A stretch of DNA of 64,000 bases from Rhizobium leguminosarum (GTDB taxonomy: Bacteria; Pseudomonadota; Alphaproteobacteria; Rhizobiales; Rhizobiaceae), in contig NZ_CP016286.1 in the NCBI RefSeq assembly GCF_001679785.1, positions 124,001-188,000 of the forward strand, read 5' to 3'. This document shows positions 28,068 through 36,945 of this stretch, one piece after another. The first letter of the stretch is position 1. Each line of letters opens with the position of its first letter. The position numbers and the translations under genes are program-made. Under the pieces are notes generated by a model. It had not been told where the DNA came from, did not search any database, and was given only the letters and a program-made list of their open reading frames with translations.

Positions 28068-28433
28068 TCAGAAGTCGCGATAATCGGTGACCTCGACCCG
28101 TGTGACACGCCCTTCCGCGTTGAAGGTAATCGTCTCCTCACCCTCGCGGATCAGCGGCTTGCCCGTCTTTCTGTGGGTGGCGCGCACCGACCAGACCGAC
28201 CGGCCGGAGAGCGGCGTCAATGTTTCCACCAGCGAATTTTCCGCCGTCTGATCGGGATAGTCGTCGAAATAACGCCGGAAGGCAGCCATGATTTCCGCCC
28301 GTCCCGCAAGGCTGCCGACGCCGTTCGAGACATAGGTCGCGTCCTCGGCGAAATAATTCTCGATCGCCGGATAATCGAGGGCGTTGATGGCAGCGTGAAA
28401 GGCTTCGATTTGCTTTGCCGGGTCGAAAGCCAT
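28068..28433 (-). CDS. SnoaL-like / NTF2-fold protein
   Basis: The 121-residue protein has the cone-shaped NTF2 fold pattern: I-E-A-F-H-A-A-I-N-A-L-D-Y, I-E-N-Y-F-A-E-D-A-T-Y-V-S-N-G-V, G-R-A-E-I-M-A-A-F-R-R-Y-F and a C-terminal E-G-R-V-T-R-V-E-V-T-D-Y. This fold serves as a ligand-binding domain or small isomerase; the function here is not determined. ATG at 28433 is chosen because the open frame above it overlaps the HAD gene in another frame. The upstream HAD gene ends 5 bases before it, so it probably belongs to the mutY-HAD operon. Confidence 0.78.
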   Translation of the reverse strand: MAFDPAKQIEAFHAAINALDYPAIENYFAEDATYVSNGVGSLAGRAEIMAAFRRYFDDYPDQTAENSLVETLTPLSGRSVWSVRATHRKTGKPLIREGEETITFNAEGRVTRVEVTDYRDF

Positions 28434-28438
28434 GGGTC

Positions 28439-29059
28439 TCAGACCTTCACCCCATAGCCGGCGAGATCGCTGCGCAATTTGTCGGCGCCCGAAAACAGCA
28501 CTGCATTCCAACCGAAGGCCTTGGCGCCCTCGACATTGACCGGCGCGTCGTCGATGAAGATCGTCGCTGCCGGATCGAGGCCGAAGCTTTTCGTATGCGT
28601 CTCGTAGATGGCGATATCGGGCTTGATCAGACCGACATCGCCGGAAACGGTGACGCCGCGCGGTTTGGTCAGGAAGGGGAAGCGTTGCTGCGCCTCGCGG
28701 AACGTGTCGGAGGCGAAGTTGGTCAGCATCGTCACGTCGCGCCCCTGGGCAATCAGCCCTTCCATGATCGCTACGCTGTCGTTATAGGCGTGCGGCACCA
28801 TCTCGTGCCAATATTTGCGGAAGGCCCGGATATGCTCTTCGCGGGCAGGGTGCTGTTTTATCAGCAGCGCTTCGGCCTCCGCCCAGGTGCGGCCGCGGTC
28901 CTGCTCGATGTTCCAGTCATGGGTGCAGATATTGGCGAAGAACCAGTGGCGCTCGGCCTCATCGGGGATGAGGCGGCTGAAAGGGAGATGCGGATCGTAA
29001 TGAATTAGGACTTTGCCGATGTCGAAAACGATATGTCTTATGTCGGTGGTCATGGTCAT
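28439..29059 (-). CDS. HAD-family hydrolase (YihX-like)
   Basis: The 206-residue HAD-IA protein has motif I V-F-D-I-G-K-V-L-I-H-Y-D. A Gly replaces the usual second Asp, as in the YihX glucose-1-phosphate phosphatase group. Motif II is M-L-T-N-F-A-S-D, motif III K-P-D, and motif IV I-F-I-D-D-A-P-V-N-V. It likely dephosphorylates a small metabolite. Its start overlaps the end of mutY by 4 bases (ATGA), indicating translational coupling. Confidence 0.82.
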   Translation of the reverse strand: MTMTTDIRHIVFDIGKVLIHYDPHLPFSRLIPDEAERHWFFANICTHDWNIEQDRGRTWAEAEALLIKQHPAREEHIRAFRKYWHEMVPHAYNDSVAIMEGLIAQGRDVTMLTNFASDTFREAQQRFPFLTKPRGVTVSGDVGLIKPDIAIYETHTKSFGLDPAATIFIDDAPVNVEGAKAFGWNAVLFSGADKLRSDLAGYGVKV

Positions 29060-30159
29060 CCCTTGGATGTTTTAAACGCGAGAGGAATAGCCGCTGCGAT
29101 CGCTTTTTTCATGATGGTTGGTAAGGCCTGGGCTTCAAGATTTGTAACCGGCTCCCACCATCCGTCATTCGCGCCGTCATCCATAGCGACGTTGGCAGCG
29201 ATGGCCGCACGATAGATCGAAAGCCTGAGCTCGAAATGGGTGAAGACATGGATGACGGTGCCAGAGGCCTGCCATGCCGCTTCGAAGGGCGCGGCATCAG
29301 CCGAAGTCTCGCCGTCGATGCGCGCCGTCCACGCCGTCGTTGGCACCTCGGTCATGCCGCCGAGCAGGCCGCTGTCGATACGCCGCCGCAACAGGATCTC
29401 GCCATTACCTGTTACCGCGATGAAGGCCGCGCCATATCTGACCGGCTTCTCCTTCTTCGCCGCCTTGACCGGAAAGAGTTCCGGATCGGAAAGCTTCAGC
29501 GCCTCGCAGGCGCCCCGGAACGGACAGAGCGAACAGGCCGGCCGCTTCGGCGTGCAGATCGTCGCGCCGAGATCCATCATCGCCTGGGCGAAATCGCCGG
29601 GCCGATCGGCAGGCGTCAACAGCGCCACCTTCTCTCTCATCGCGGGCTTTGCGGCCGGTAGCGGCGTGGCGATCGCATAGAGCCTGGAGATCACCCGCTC
29701 GACATTGCCGTCCATGACGGCCGCCTGCCGGTTGAAGGCGATTGCGGCGACGGCGGCTGCCGTATAGTCGCCGATGCCGGGGAGCGATTTGAGGCCGTCT
29801 TCGGTATCGGGAAAGATGCCGCCATGCTCTGTCGCCACGGCTTCGGCGCATTTCTTCAGGTTGCGGGCCCGCGCGTAATAGCCAAGCCCCGCCCAGGCGG
29901 CCATCACCGCATCGGTCTCCGCCGCGGCCAGATCGGTCACCTGAGGCCAACGCTGCAGAAACTTTTCGAAATAGGGTTTGACCGCCTGCACCGTCGTCTG
30001 CTGCAGCATCACCTCGGACAGCCAGACGCGATAGGGATCGGGTTTGACGCCGCGGGCCGCCATGCGGGGCGAAACGCGCCAGGGCAGGTCGCGGTGGTGG
30101 CGATCGTACCAGTCGAGCAGGGGCTTGGCTGAGGGCGTGTCGAGTGTGGTGATCGTCAT
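29056..30159 (-). CDS. mutY: A/G-specific adenine DNA glycosylase MutY
   Basis: MutY removes adenine mispaired with 8-oxoguanine. The 367-residue protein has the catalytic Glu in L-S-E-V-M-L-Q-Q-T-T-V, the helix-hairpin-helix L-P-G-I-G-D-Y-T-A, the catalytic Asp in V-M-D-G-N-V-E-R-V, and the iron-sulfur cysteines in the spacing C-x6-C-x2-C-x5-C (C-T-P-K-R-P-A-C-S-L-C-P-F-R-G-A-C). A C-terminal NUDIX-like recognition domain follows, with F-T-H-F-E-L-R-L. The open frame extends further upstream, but ATG at 30159 matches the family start and leaves a 108-bp divergent promoter shared with the DUF721 gene. Confidence 0.95.
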   Translation of the reverse strand: MTITTLDTPSAKPLLDWYDRHHRDLPWRVSPRMAARGVKPDPYRVWLSEVMLQQTTVQAVKPYFEKFLQRWPQVTDLAAAETDAVMAAWAGLGYYARARNLKKCAEAVATEHGGIFPDTEDGLKSLPGIGDYTAAAVAAIAFNRQAAVMDGNVERVISRLYAIATPLPAAKPAMREKVALLTPADRPGDFAQAMMDLGATICTPKRPACSLCPFRGACEALKLSDPELFPVKAAKKEKPVRYGAAFIAVTGNGEILLRRRIDSGLLGGMTEVPTTAWTARIDGETSADAAPFEAAWQASGTVIHVFTHFELRLSIYRAAIAANVAMDDGANDGWWEPVTNLEAQALPTIMKKAIAAAIPLAFKTSKG

Positions 30160-30267
30160 GATTTGCCGCGATGGGGGGAAGTGCCTATACTTGGCGAAGC
30201 AATGCCGCGCGATCAAGTCGCCTGTGCGAATTGGCATGCGAATTGGGGGCGTCGCTGAAGGGTTTCG

Positions 30268-30765
30268 ATGAGTTATCCACGTAAAGGTGCAAAGCAGATT
30301 TCCGAGCTGGCGAACGGGCTGATCGATCCCGTGCTTGCCAGGCGCGCCGGCATCAACACGGCTCTGCTCGGCTCGTGGAGTGAAATTGCCGGCGAGGATT
30401 TCGCCGATTGCACCCGGCCGGAAAAGATCGCCTGGGCCCGCGGCGGCGATGAGACCGGCGGCTTCCGCCCCGGCGTGCTGACCATTGCCTGCGAAGGCGC
30501 GCGTGCGCTCTTCCTCACCCATGCCCAGGGCGAACTCATCCAGCGCATCAACAGCTTCTTCGGCTTTGCCGCCGTCCACCAGATCCGCATCGTACAGAAG
30601 CCGGTCTCACCAGCCATCCGCCGCTCCCGCACCCCGCCGCCGCTGAAGGGCGAAGCCGCCCGCAAGCTCGAAGGCATGATGGAGGGGATAGAGAACGACA
30701 AGCTGCGCCAGGCGATTCAGCGCTTGGGGACCGCGGTGATGGGGAAACGGGGGAATCAACGCTGA
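30268..30765 (+). CDS. DUF721 / DciA-like protein
   Basis: The 165-residue protein carries the DUF721 domain (about 10-110: I-S-E-L-A-N-G-L-I-D-P-V-L-A-R-R-A-G, L-L-G-S-W-S-E-I-A-G, V-L-T-I-A-C-E-G-A-R-A, Q-R-I-N-S-F-F-G). DciA proteins act in loading the replicative helicase in bacteria lacking DnaC. Whether the alphaproteobacterial members do so is inferred from family membership. The C-terminal 50 residues are basic and probably disordered. The divergent mutY neighbour is a common alphaproteobacterial context. Confidence 0.82.
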   Translation: MSYPRKGAKQISELANGLIDPVLARRAGINTALLGSWSEIAGEDFADCTRPEKIAWARGGDETGGFRPGVLTIACEGARALFLTHAQGELIQRINSFFGFAAVHQIRIVQKPVSPAIRRSRTPPPLKGEAARKLEGMMEGIENDKLRQAIQRLGTAVMGKRGNQR

Positions 30766-30792
30766 TCAGCAAAACGCCCTATCTCCGCATGC

Positions 30793-31143
30793 TTAGTTTT
30801 TTGATCGTGCTTCGACAAGCTCGCGGGTAACAGCGAATTCCATCGAGACAGAGCTATAAGGCTCGCACTGTGTGATCGCATCAGCGATCAACGGGGCTGC
30901 GGTTTTTTCCCATTCGGATGGTGGAGTGCGGAAGTTGATGGATAAAAAGTCGGCAGATCCATTCTTGATTAGCGCCACAATCAGGAAGCTATAAGCACTC
31001 GGCGCGTCCGCAGGCAGCTTTAGACATCTACGCATCTGATTGAAAACAATACTACCGCTGTCTTCAGCGGCGAGCACGCTCTTGACGTTTATAGCCAATG
31101 CGACAGATGTAATAAGAACGCAATAGAGAAAAGTCTTAGTCAA
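30793..31143 (-). CDS. Small exported protein, TolA/TonB C-terminal-like
   Basis: The 116-residue product has a signal peptide (to about V-L-A-A-E) and a mature domain with M-R-R-C-L-K-L-P-A-D, I-V-A-L-I-K-N-G-S-A-D and A-I-T-Q-C-E-P-Y. The spacing of the two cysteines and the strand pattern resemble TolA C-terminal domains, in which the cysteines pair; this is a weak structural analogy. The start appears to be TTG at 31143 with no strong ribosome-binding site. Base composition is more AT-rich than the neighbours, so the gene is probably acquired, inserted between the core genes dciA-like and dsbA-like. Confidence 0.55.
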   Translation of the reverse strand: MTKTFLYCVLITSVALAINVKSVLAAEDSGSIVFNQMRRCLKLPADAPSAYSFLIVALIKNGSADFLSINFRTPPSEWEKTAAPLIADAITQCEPYSSVSMEFAVTRELVEARSKN

Positions 31144-31210
31144 CGAATGTGTTCAAATACCCCTCTGAATAATCGTCTGCTATACTTGTACAGCAGACGG
31201 GAGAAAAATC

Positions 31211-31435
31211 ATGCTGGTCTTGCAATTGCCCCCTGATATCGAAGCGCGGCTGATTGAGCTTTCGAGGCGTACCGGCCGCAGCAAGAGCTTCTATGCGCGG
31301 CAAGCCATCTTCGCGCATCTCGACGACCTCGAGGATGTCTATCTTTCCGAAAGACGCCTGGAAGAGCTTCGTCAGGGCGAGAGCGATACCGTGCCGCTGG
31401 CCGAGCTGTTGGCGCGTCATGGCTTGGACAACTGA
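31211..31435 (+). CDS. RelB-like ribbon-helix-helix antitoxin (orphan)
   Basis: The 74-residue protein begins M-L-V-L-Q-L-P-P-D-I-E-A-R-L-I-E-L-S-R-R-T-G-R. This is a ribbon-helix-helix DNA-binding fold like RelB/StbD-type antitoxins. The C-terminal half (Y-L-S-E-R-R-L-E-E-L ... L-L-A-R-H-G-L) is the usual toxin-binding helix. GGGAGAAAAA precedes the ATG. The expected RelE toxin gene overlapping its 3' end is only a stub, so this antitoxin appears to be left over from a decayed pair. Confidence 0.8.
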   Translation: MLVLQLPPDIEARLIELSRRTGRSKSFYARQAIFAHLDDLEDVYLSERRLEELRQGESDTVPLAELLARHGLDN

Positions 31436-31481
31436 GTTTCATCGAGCAGCCGATATGAGGTGGGCCGCCGCCCCGATGTAA
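31419..31481 (+). pseudogene. RelE-type toxin remnant
   Basis: An ATG overlapping the antitoxin 3' end starts a 20-residue frame beginning M-A-W-T-T-E-F-H-R-A-A. This closely resembles the usual start of RelE/ParE toxins (M-x-W-x-I-E-F-x-x-x-A), but the frame then departs and stops at 31481. No continuation is seen in other frames before the dsbA-like gene. It is interpreted as a toxin gene truncated by deletion. Confidence 0.6.
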
Positions 31482-31616
31482 TCCCGCAATTTTTGATCTA
31501 TCGTCTTCCCACGGTCACAATTCTTTGAAGGAAGTTGGTGAACCGTGCCTTGTGAGTGGCCGCCAGCCGTTATATCGCACAGTCATGCCGTCAATCTCAT
31601 TATCTATGGGGAATCC

Positions 31617-32393
31617 ATGCAGATGTCCGAAATGCAACTGACGAAACGCCGCCTGCTCAGCGGTATCGCCATCGCCGCCGCTGCCGTAGCGCTTGTCGCC
31701 TGCAACGACAGCAAGGACGCTGCCGATGCTTCGTCCTCCGGCAAGACCATGGCTGATGGCACCAATGTCGACACCATGCAGACGGCAGCTACCTCGGCGA
31801 CCGAAATGCCGGAGTCCGACGGCGATGTCGACATGGCTGAGGTGCTGAAGCCCGGCGTGCTGCCGGAGATGGCGCTCGGCAAGGCCGATGCCCCGGTCAA
31901 GATCGTCGAATATATGTCGATGACCTGCCCGCATTGCGCCCATTTCCACAACACCGTCTTCGACACGATCAAGCAGAAATATGTCGACAGCGGCAAGGTG
32001 CAGTTCATCATCCGCGAATTCCCCTTCGACCCGCGCGCCGCCGCCGCCTTCATGCTCGCCCGCTGCAATTCTTCCAATCCGGAACAGTTGAGCACGCCGG
32101 AACAGTATTTCCCGATGGTTTCGATGCTCTTCAAGCAGCAGCAGGTCTGGGCCGCCGCCGATGATGGCCGCGCCGCATTGCTGCAGATGTCGAAGCTTGC
32201 CGGATTTACTGAGGATAGCTTCACGAAATGCTTGACGAACCAGAAGCTTCTGGATGAAGTGAACGCCACGCGGGAAAGAGGTTCCAAGGATTTCGGCGTC
32301 AACGCCACCCCGACTTTCCTGATCAATGGCAAGCGCTACTCTGGAGACATGCCGGTTGACACTTTGTCGAAGCTCATCGACAGCCTGCTCTGA
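31617..32393 (+). CDS. DsbA-family thiol-disulfide lipoprotein
   Basis: The 258-residue protein starts with a basic K-R-R-L-L-S-G segment, a hydrophobic stretch and a possible lipobox (L-V-A-C near residue 28). An acidic, Ser/Asp-rich linker follows, then a DsbA/DSBA-like thioredoxin domain (about 80-258). The redox motif is C-P-H-C in M-T-C-P-H-C-A-H-F and the cis-Pro loop is N-A-T-P-T-F-L-I-N-G. It should act in the periplasm on disulfide formation or exchange. ATG at 31617 with GGGGAAT upstream is chosen over the frame start at 31545. A terminator follows. Confidence 0.88.
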   Translation: MQMSEMQLTKRRLLSGIAIAAAAVALVACNDSKDAADASSSGKTMADGTNVDTMQTAATSATEMPESDGDVDMAEVLKPGVLPEMALGKADAPVKIVEYMSMTCPHCAHFHNTVFDTIKQKYVDSGKVQFIIREFPFDPRAAAAFMLARCNSSNPEQLSTPEQYFPMVSMLFKQQQVWAAADDGRAALLQMSKLAGFTEDSFTKCLTNQKLLDEVNATRERGSKDFGVNATPTFLINGKRYSGDMPVDTLSKLIDSLL

Positions 32394-32412
32394 ACCGGAT
32401 CGTTTCGATAGA

Positions 32413-32447
32413 ACGGGCGACGGCGAAAGCCGCGCGCCCGTTTTTTT
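32413..32447 (+). terminator. Rho-independent terminator of the dsbA-like gene
   Basis: The hairpin ACGGGCG-ACGGCGAAAGCCG-CGCGCCCGT has a GAAA tetraloop and is followed directly by seven T residues. It lies 20 bases after the dsbA-like stop codon and is a canonical intrinsic terminator. Confidence 0.88.
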
Positions 32448-32463
32448 GTGGCTGCGTGGGGAA

Positions 32464-32635
32464 TACCCCCCTCTGTCCTGCCGGACATCTCCCCCACAAG
32501 GGGGGAGATCAGCTGAGGGGAATGTCTCGGCTTTCATGACTGCCCTGCGGAAGCGCTCCCTTGTTTGGGGAAGCCCTAACTACTTGCCGATCTCCCCCCT
32601 TGTGGGGGAGATGCCCGGCAGGGCAGAGGGGGGTG
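32464..32635. repeat. Dispersed palindromic repeat, family A, copy 1
   Basis: Two inverted arms (about 32464-32512 and 32588-32635) contain the hairpin ATCTCCCCC..GGGGGAGAT and the box CCTGCCGG-ACATCTCC. Between them lies a core with TTGTTTGGGGAAGCC. Copies with the same arm-core-arm layout occur around 43432-44940 and 61050-62553, each interrupted by an IS481 copy. This copy is uninterrupted. Confidence 0.8.
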
Positions 32636-32696
32636 CCACGTCCTCTGAGCGCCCCGGAGATACTGCCTGCTCCGAACGGCGCCGCGGAGCGGCTGC

Positions 32697-35600
32697 ATGA
32701 AGTTCAACAAGCTGCGCCTGGTCGGCTTCAAATCCTTCGTCGAGCCGACGGAATTCATCATCGAGCGCGGGCTGACCGGCGTCGTCGGGCCGAATGGCTG
32801 CGGCAAGTCGAACCTCGTCGAGGCGCTGCGCTGGGTGATGGGCGAAAATTCCTACAAGAACATGCGCGCCTCCGGCATGGACGACGTGATCTTTTCGGGC
32901 TCGGGAAACCGCCCGGCGCGCAATACCGCGGAAGTGGCGCTCTATCTCGACAATGGCGAACGCACCGCGCCTGCCGCCTTCAACGACAGCGACGAGATCC
33001 AGGTCACCCGCCGCATCGAGCGTGAACAGGGCTCGCTCTATCGCATCAACGGCAAGGAAAGCCGCGCCAAGGACGTGCAGCTGCTGTTTGCCGATGCCTC
33101 CACCGGCGCGCGGTCACCGTCGATGGTCGGGCAGGGGCGTATCGGCGAGCTGATCCAGGCCAAGCCGCAGGCCCGCCGCCAGTTGCTCGAAGAGGCGGCC
33201 GGCATTTCAGGCCTGCATTCCCGCCGCCACGAGGCTGAACTGCGGCTGCGCGCCGCCGAAGGCAATCTCGAGCGTCTCGACGACGTCACCTCGCAGCTCG
33301 AAAGCCAGATCGAGAGCCTGAAGCGTCAGGCCCGCCAGGCAAACCGCTTCAAGACGCTGTCTGCCGATATCCGCGCCCGTGAGGCGATGCTGCTGCATAT
33401 CCGTTGGGTGCAGGCCAAGGAAGCCGAGGCCGAGGCCGACAGCGCCTTGAACCAGGCGACCTCCGTCGTCGCCGAAAAGGCGCAGATGCAGATGGAGGCG
33501 GCGAAGAACCAGGCTATCGCCAGCCTGAAGTTGCCGGAACTGCGCGAGGGCGAGGCGCGTGCGGCTGCCGCCCTGCAGCGCCTGCAGATCGCCAGAAGCC
33601 AGCTGGAGGAAGATGCCGGGCGCATCCTGCGCCGCCGCGACGAGCTGACCCGCCGTCTCGCCCAGCTTGGCGAGGATATTAGCCGCGAGCAGCGGTTGGT
33701 GGCCGACAATGCCGTCATTCTGGCGAGGCTCGATGCCGAAGAGGCGGAGATTTCAGAAATCCTCGCCGATTCCGGCCGTTATGCCGAGGAAACCCGCGAG
33801 GCCTTCGAGGGCGCTGCGGCAAAACTGGCCGATAGCGAGCGCATCTTTACCCAGCTGACGGCCGAGCGCGCCGAGGCGGCTGCCGGCCGCAACCAGCTGG
33901 AACGCGCCATCCGCGATCTGACGGATCGGCGGATGCGCCTTGAACGGCAGATGGACGAGGCAAACCAGGAACTGTCAGCCATCGGCGAGAAGATATCAGG
34001 CCTGCCCGATCCCGACGAAAAACGCGCCATCGTCGAAGCCGGCGAGATCGCCGTCGCCGATGCGGAGGCCGCGGTCCAGGCGGTCGATCAGGCGTTGGCC
34101 GGCGCTCGCCAGACCGAGGCGCTGTCGCGCGCGCCGGTCGAGCAGGCCCGCTCCAGCCTGAATGCACTGGAGACCGAGGCCCGCACCATTTCCCGCATGC
34201 TTGCTGCCGGTGCTGCGGCCGGCAAATTTCCGCCGGTTGCCGACGAGCTGAAGGTCGATCGCGGCTTCGAAACCGCACTCGGTGCTGCCCTCGGCGATGA
34301 TCTGGAATCGCCGCTCGATGCCGAGGCGCCGGCCCATTGGTCAGACAATGGCGATGGTGCTGCCGATCCGGCGCTTCCATCCGGTGTTGCGCCGCTGCTT
34401 GCCCATGTCCGCGCGCCGGCGGCACTCACCCGCCGCCTGCGCCAGATCGGCCTGGTGGCGGAAGGCGATGCCGAGCGGCTGATGGCGGCGCTGAAGCCCG
34501 GCCAGCGGTTGGTGACGAAGGAGGGCGCGGTCTATCGCTGGGACGGCCATGTCACCGGTGCCGATGCCCCGAGTGCGGCGGCACTGCGCCTTGCCCAGAA
34601 GAACCGCCTGGCCGAGCTTGAAGGCGAAGCGGCCCTTGCCCGCGACGTGCTTGCCGAAGCCGAAGAGCGGCAGGCAGCCGCTGCCGAAGCGATCCGCGCC
34701 GAGGAGCGCCGTCTTGCCGAGGCGCGCGACATGAGCCGCCTGTCGGCGCGTCATTTGGCCGAAGCGCGCGACGCTCTCGTTGCCGCCGAGCGTGCTTCCG
34801 GCGATCTGATCCGCCGCCGCGATGTCGTCAGCGAGGCCGCCAGCCAGCTGCGCGCGCAGCTGGAGGAAATCGCCATCCAGGAAGAGAATGCCCGCATCGA
34901 GCTGGAGGACGCGCCCGATCTGACTGCGATCGACGAGCGGCTGCGGTTCCAGCAGGCGGAAGTTGCGACCGATCGCGGCGCGCTGGCCGAAAACCGCGCC
35001 CGCCATGAAAGCCTGGCGAGGGAAAACGAGGCCCGCCAGCGCCGCATCATGGCGATCGGCCAGGAGCGCGACACCTGGCGCCAGCGGGCGGCAAGTGCTG
35101 AAGATCACGTCGCGACACTGCGCGAACGTGAGGAAGAGGCGCGCGACGAGGCCGCCGAGCTCGAACTGGCGCCGGATGAATTCGACGACAAGCGCCGCGC
35201 TTTGCTCAGCGAATTGCAGAAGGCCGAGGAGGCGCGCCGCCAGGCGAGCGACCTTCTGGCCGAGGCCGAACGCATCCAGCGCGAAGCCGACCAGAAGGCA
35301 ACGACGGCGCTGTCGGAACTTGCCGAATGCCGTGAGCGCCGCGGCCGCGCCGAGGAGCGCCTGGTTTCGGCCCGCGAGAAGCGGCAGGAAAGCGAAGGCC
35401 GCATCCGCGAGGTCCTGAACGTCGCGCCGCATGAGGCGATGCAGCTGACCGGCCGCCCGACCATGCAGGCGCTTCCCGATCCGCGCGAAGTCGAGCGCGA
35501 GCTGGAACGCCTGAGGATCGAGCGCGAGCGGCTGGGCGCCGTCAACCTGCGCGCCGACGAGGAACAGAAGGAACTGAGCGAGAAGCTCGAAGCGTTGATC

Positions 35601-36158
35601 AAGGAGCGCGACGACGTCATCGATGCGATCCGCAAGCTGCGCGGCGCCATACAGAGCCTCAACCGCGAGGGCCGCGAGCGTCTGATCGCCGCCTTCGACA
35701 TCGTCAACGCCCAGTTCCAGCGGCTGTTCACCCATCTTTTCGGCGGCGGCACCGCCGAGCTGCAGCTGATCGAATCCGACGATCCGCTGGAAGCCGGCCT
35801 CGAAATCCTCGCCCGGCCGCCCGGCAAGAAGCCGCAGACGATGACGCTGCTCTCCGGCGGCGAACAGGCGCTGACGGCAATGGCGCTGATCTTCGCAGTC
35901 TTCCTCACCAATCCGGCGCCGATCTGCGTGCTCGACGAAGTGGACGCGCCGCTCGACGACCACAATGTCGAGCGCTACTGCAACCTGATGGATGAAATGG
36001 CGGCCTCCACCGAAACCCGCTTCGTCATCATCACCCACAACCCGATCACCATGGCCCGCATGAACCGCCTGTTCGGCGTCACCATGGCCGAGCAGGGCGT
36101 CTCCCAGCTCGTCTCCGTCGACCTGCAAATGGCCGAGCGCCTGCGCGAGATTGCCTGA
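32697..36158 (+). CDS. smc: Chromosome segregation ATPase SMC
   Basis: SMC compacts and resolves chromosomes together with ScpA/ScpB. The 1153-residue protein has Walker A G-P-N-G-C-G-K-S (31-38), two long coiled-coil arms (about 165-490 and 640-960), a hinge region around 500-630, the ABC signature L-L-S-G-G-E-Q-A-L (about 1051-1059) and Walker B I-C-V-L-D-E-V-D-A-P (about 1077). Length and domain order are as expected for alphaproteobacteria. It starts at an ATG 62 bases after a dispersed repeat and has no obvious strong ribosome-binding site. A long structured intergenic region follows. Confidence 0.97.
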   Translation: MKFNKLRLVGFKSFVEPTEFIIERGLTGVVGPNGCGKSNLVEALRWVMGENSYKNMRASGMDDVIFSGSGNRPARNTAEVALYLDNGERTAPAAFNDSDEIQVTRRIEREQGSLYRINGKESRAKDVQLLFADASTGARSPSMVGQGRIGELIQAKPQARRQLLEEAAGISGLHSRRHEAELRLRAAEGNLERLDDVTSQLESQIESLKRQARQANRFKTLSADIRAREAMLLHIRWVQAKEAEAEADSALNQATSVVAEKAQMQMEAAKNQAIASLKLPELREGEARAAAALQRLQIARSQLEEDAGRILRRRDELTRRLAQLGEDISREQRLVADNAVILARLDAEEAEISEILADSGRYAEETREAFEGAAAKLADSERIFTQLTAERAEAAAGRNQLERAIRDLTDRRMRLERQMDEANQELSAIGEKISGLPDPDEKRAIVEAGEIAVADAEAAVQAVDQALAGARQTEALSRAPVEQARSSLNALETEARTISRMLAAGAAAGKFPPVADELKVDRGFETALGAALGDDLESPLDAEAPAHWSDNGDGAADPALPSGVAPLLAHVRAPAALTRRLRQIGLVAEGDAERLMAALKPGQRLVTKEGAVYRWDGHVTGADAPSAAALRLAQKNRLAELEGEAALARDVLAEAEERQAAAAEAIRAEERRLAEARDMSRLSARHLAEARDALVAAERASGDLIRRRDVVSEAASQLRAQLEEIAIQEENARIELEDAPDLTAIDERLRFQQAEVATDRGALAENRARHESLARENEARQRRIMAIGQERDTWRQRAASAEDHVATLREREEEARDEAAELELAPDEFDDKRRALLSELQKAEEARRQASDLLAEAERIQREADQKATTALSELAECRERRGRAEERLVSAREKRQESEGRIREVLNVAPHEAMQLTGRPTMQALPDPREVERELERLRIERERLGAVNLRADEEQKELSEKLEALIKERDDVIDAIRKLRGAIQSLNREGRERLIAAFDIVNAQFQRLFTHLFGGGTAELQLIESDDPLEAGLEILARPPGKKPQTMTLLSGGEQALTAMALIFAVFLTNPAPICVLDEVDAPLDDHNVERYCNLMDEMAASTETRFVIITHNPITMARMNRLFGVTMAEQGVSQLVSVDLQMAERLREIA

Positions 36159-36239
36159 GGTTTTCGACGAACGCGTTTTTTGCGTCGGGGAGGGTTGATT
36201 TTCACTGGACATCCCGGCGCAGGAGATTGGCGAGAGCAG

Positions 36240-36450
36240 CCCCTCATCCGGCTGCCGCCACCTCTGCCTGGGGCGAGCCACGTGTCTCGCCCCGTCCTTC
36301 GGACCCCCGTAAACGGGGCGAAGGGACATTGCCGCGCTCTGTTCCCTCCGCCCTTTCGCAGGCATGTCCCCTCTCCCCGTCAGAACGGGGTCCGGAGGAC
36401 GGGTCGAGACGAGTGGCTTGACCCCGGCAAGGTTAGGGTGAGGGGCAGCC
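36240..36450. repeat. Dispersed palindromic repeat, family B, copy 1
   Basis: It starts CCCTCATCCGGCTGCCGCCA and ends with the inverse-type GGTGAGGGGCAGCC, with internal CCCCGT-AAACGGGG and CCGTCAGAACGG stems. Related elements are at 40231-40357 and 53731-53863. It is intergenic and non-coding. Confidence 0.7.
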
Positions 36451-36905
36451 ACTAGCGCCAACCGGACAGCAGTGGGCTTGACCCGAGCATCCACGTCGAC
36501 GCTGAGCGCAGACGCAATTTCAGCAAAGCCATGGCGCGGTTTCGCGCCTAGAAATTGCGTAAAATCAAAGGTCAAGCAATAAACACCAAAAAAGGTCGGC
36601 TCTCTTGCCGTCTGTACCCCATTTGGGTGATGCTCTTTTCGCTGACTTGCATTAGAAGTTGTTTCAACGCAACCTAATTACTCTGCTCGAAAACGGGCGA
36701 TCAACGGTTGCGCATTGTCGAATTTGCGTGCGGTTTTCCGGGCGAGGGCAAGAACCGGAAACCGAGAGCAAATCTTGGGACGTAGCGATCTATTTTCCAG
36801 GAATTGCGTAAGACGAGGTCAGAGCGGTTCTGTTTTGAGAAAAAGCTGAGCCGTTTTTGGGTTGAGGGACCCCCCGTCCGGTTTTCCTGGCCGGACGGAA
36901 ACAAG

Positions 36906-36945
36906 GCTTTGCGGGACATTGTTGCAGTCCCGCAAAGCTTTTTTT
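36906..36945 (+). terminator. Intrinsic terminator upstream of ppdK
   Basis: A perfect 12-bp stem GCTTTGCGGGAC / GTCCCGCAAAGC with a 9-base loop is followed by seven T residues. It lies 150 bases before the ppdK start and over 700 bases after smc. It therefore probably ends a separate transcript, or works as an attenuator of ppdK. Confidence 0.88.

Noticed and set aside
34341..36575. 744-codon open frame antisense to smc
   Set aside because: Low-complexity composition and no family motifs; smc on the plus strand is unambiguous.
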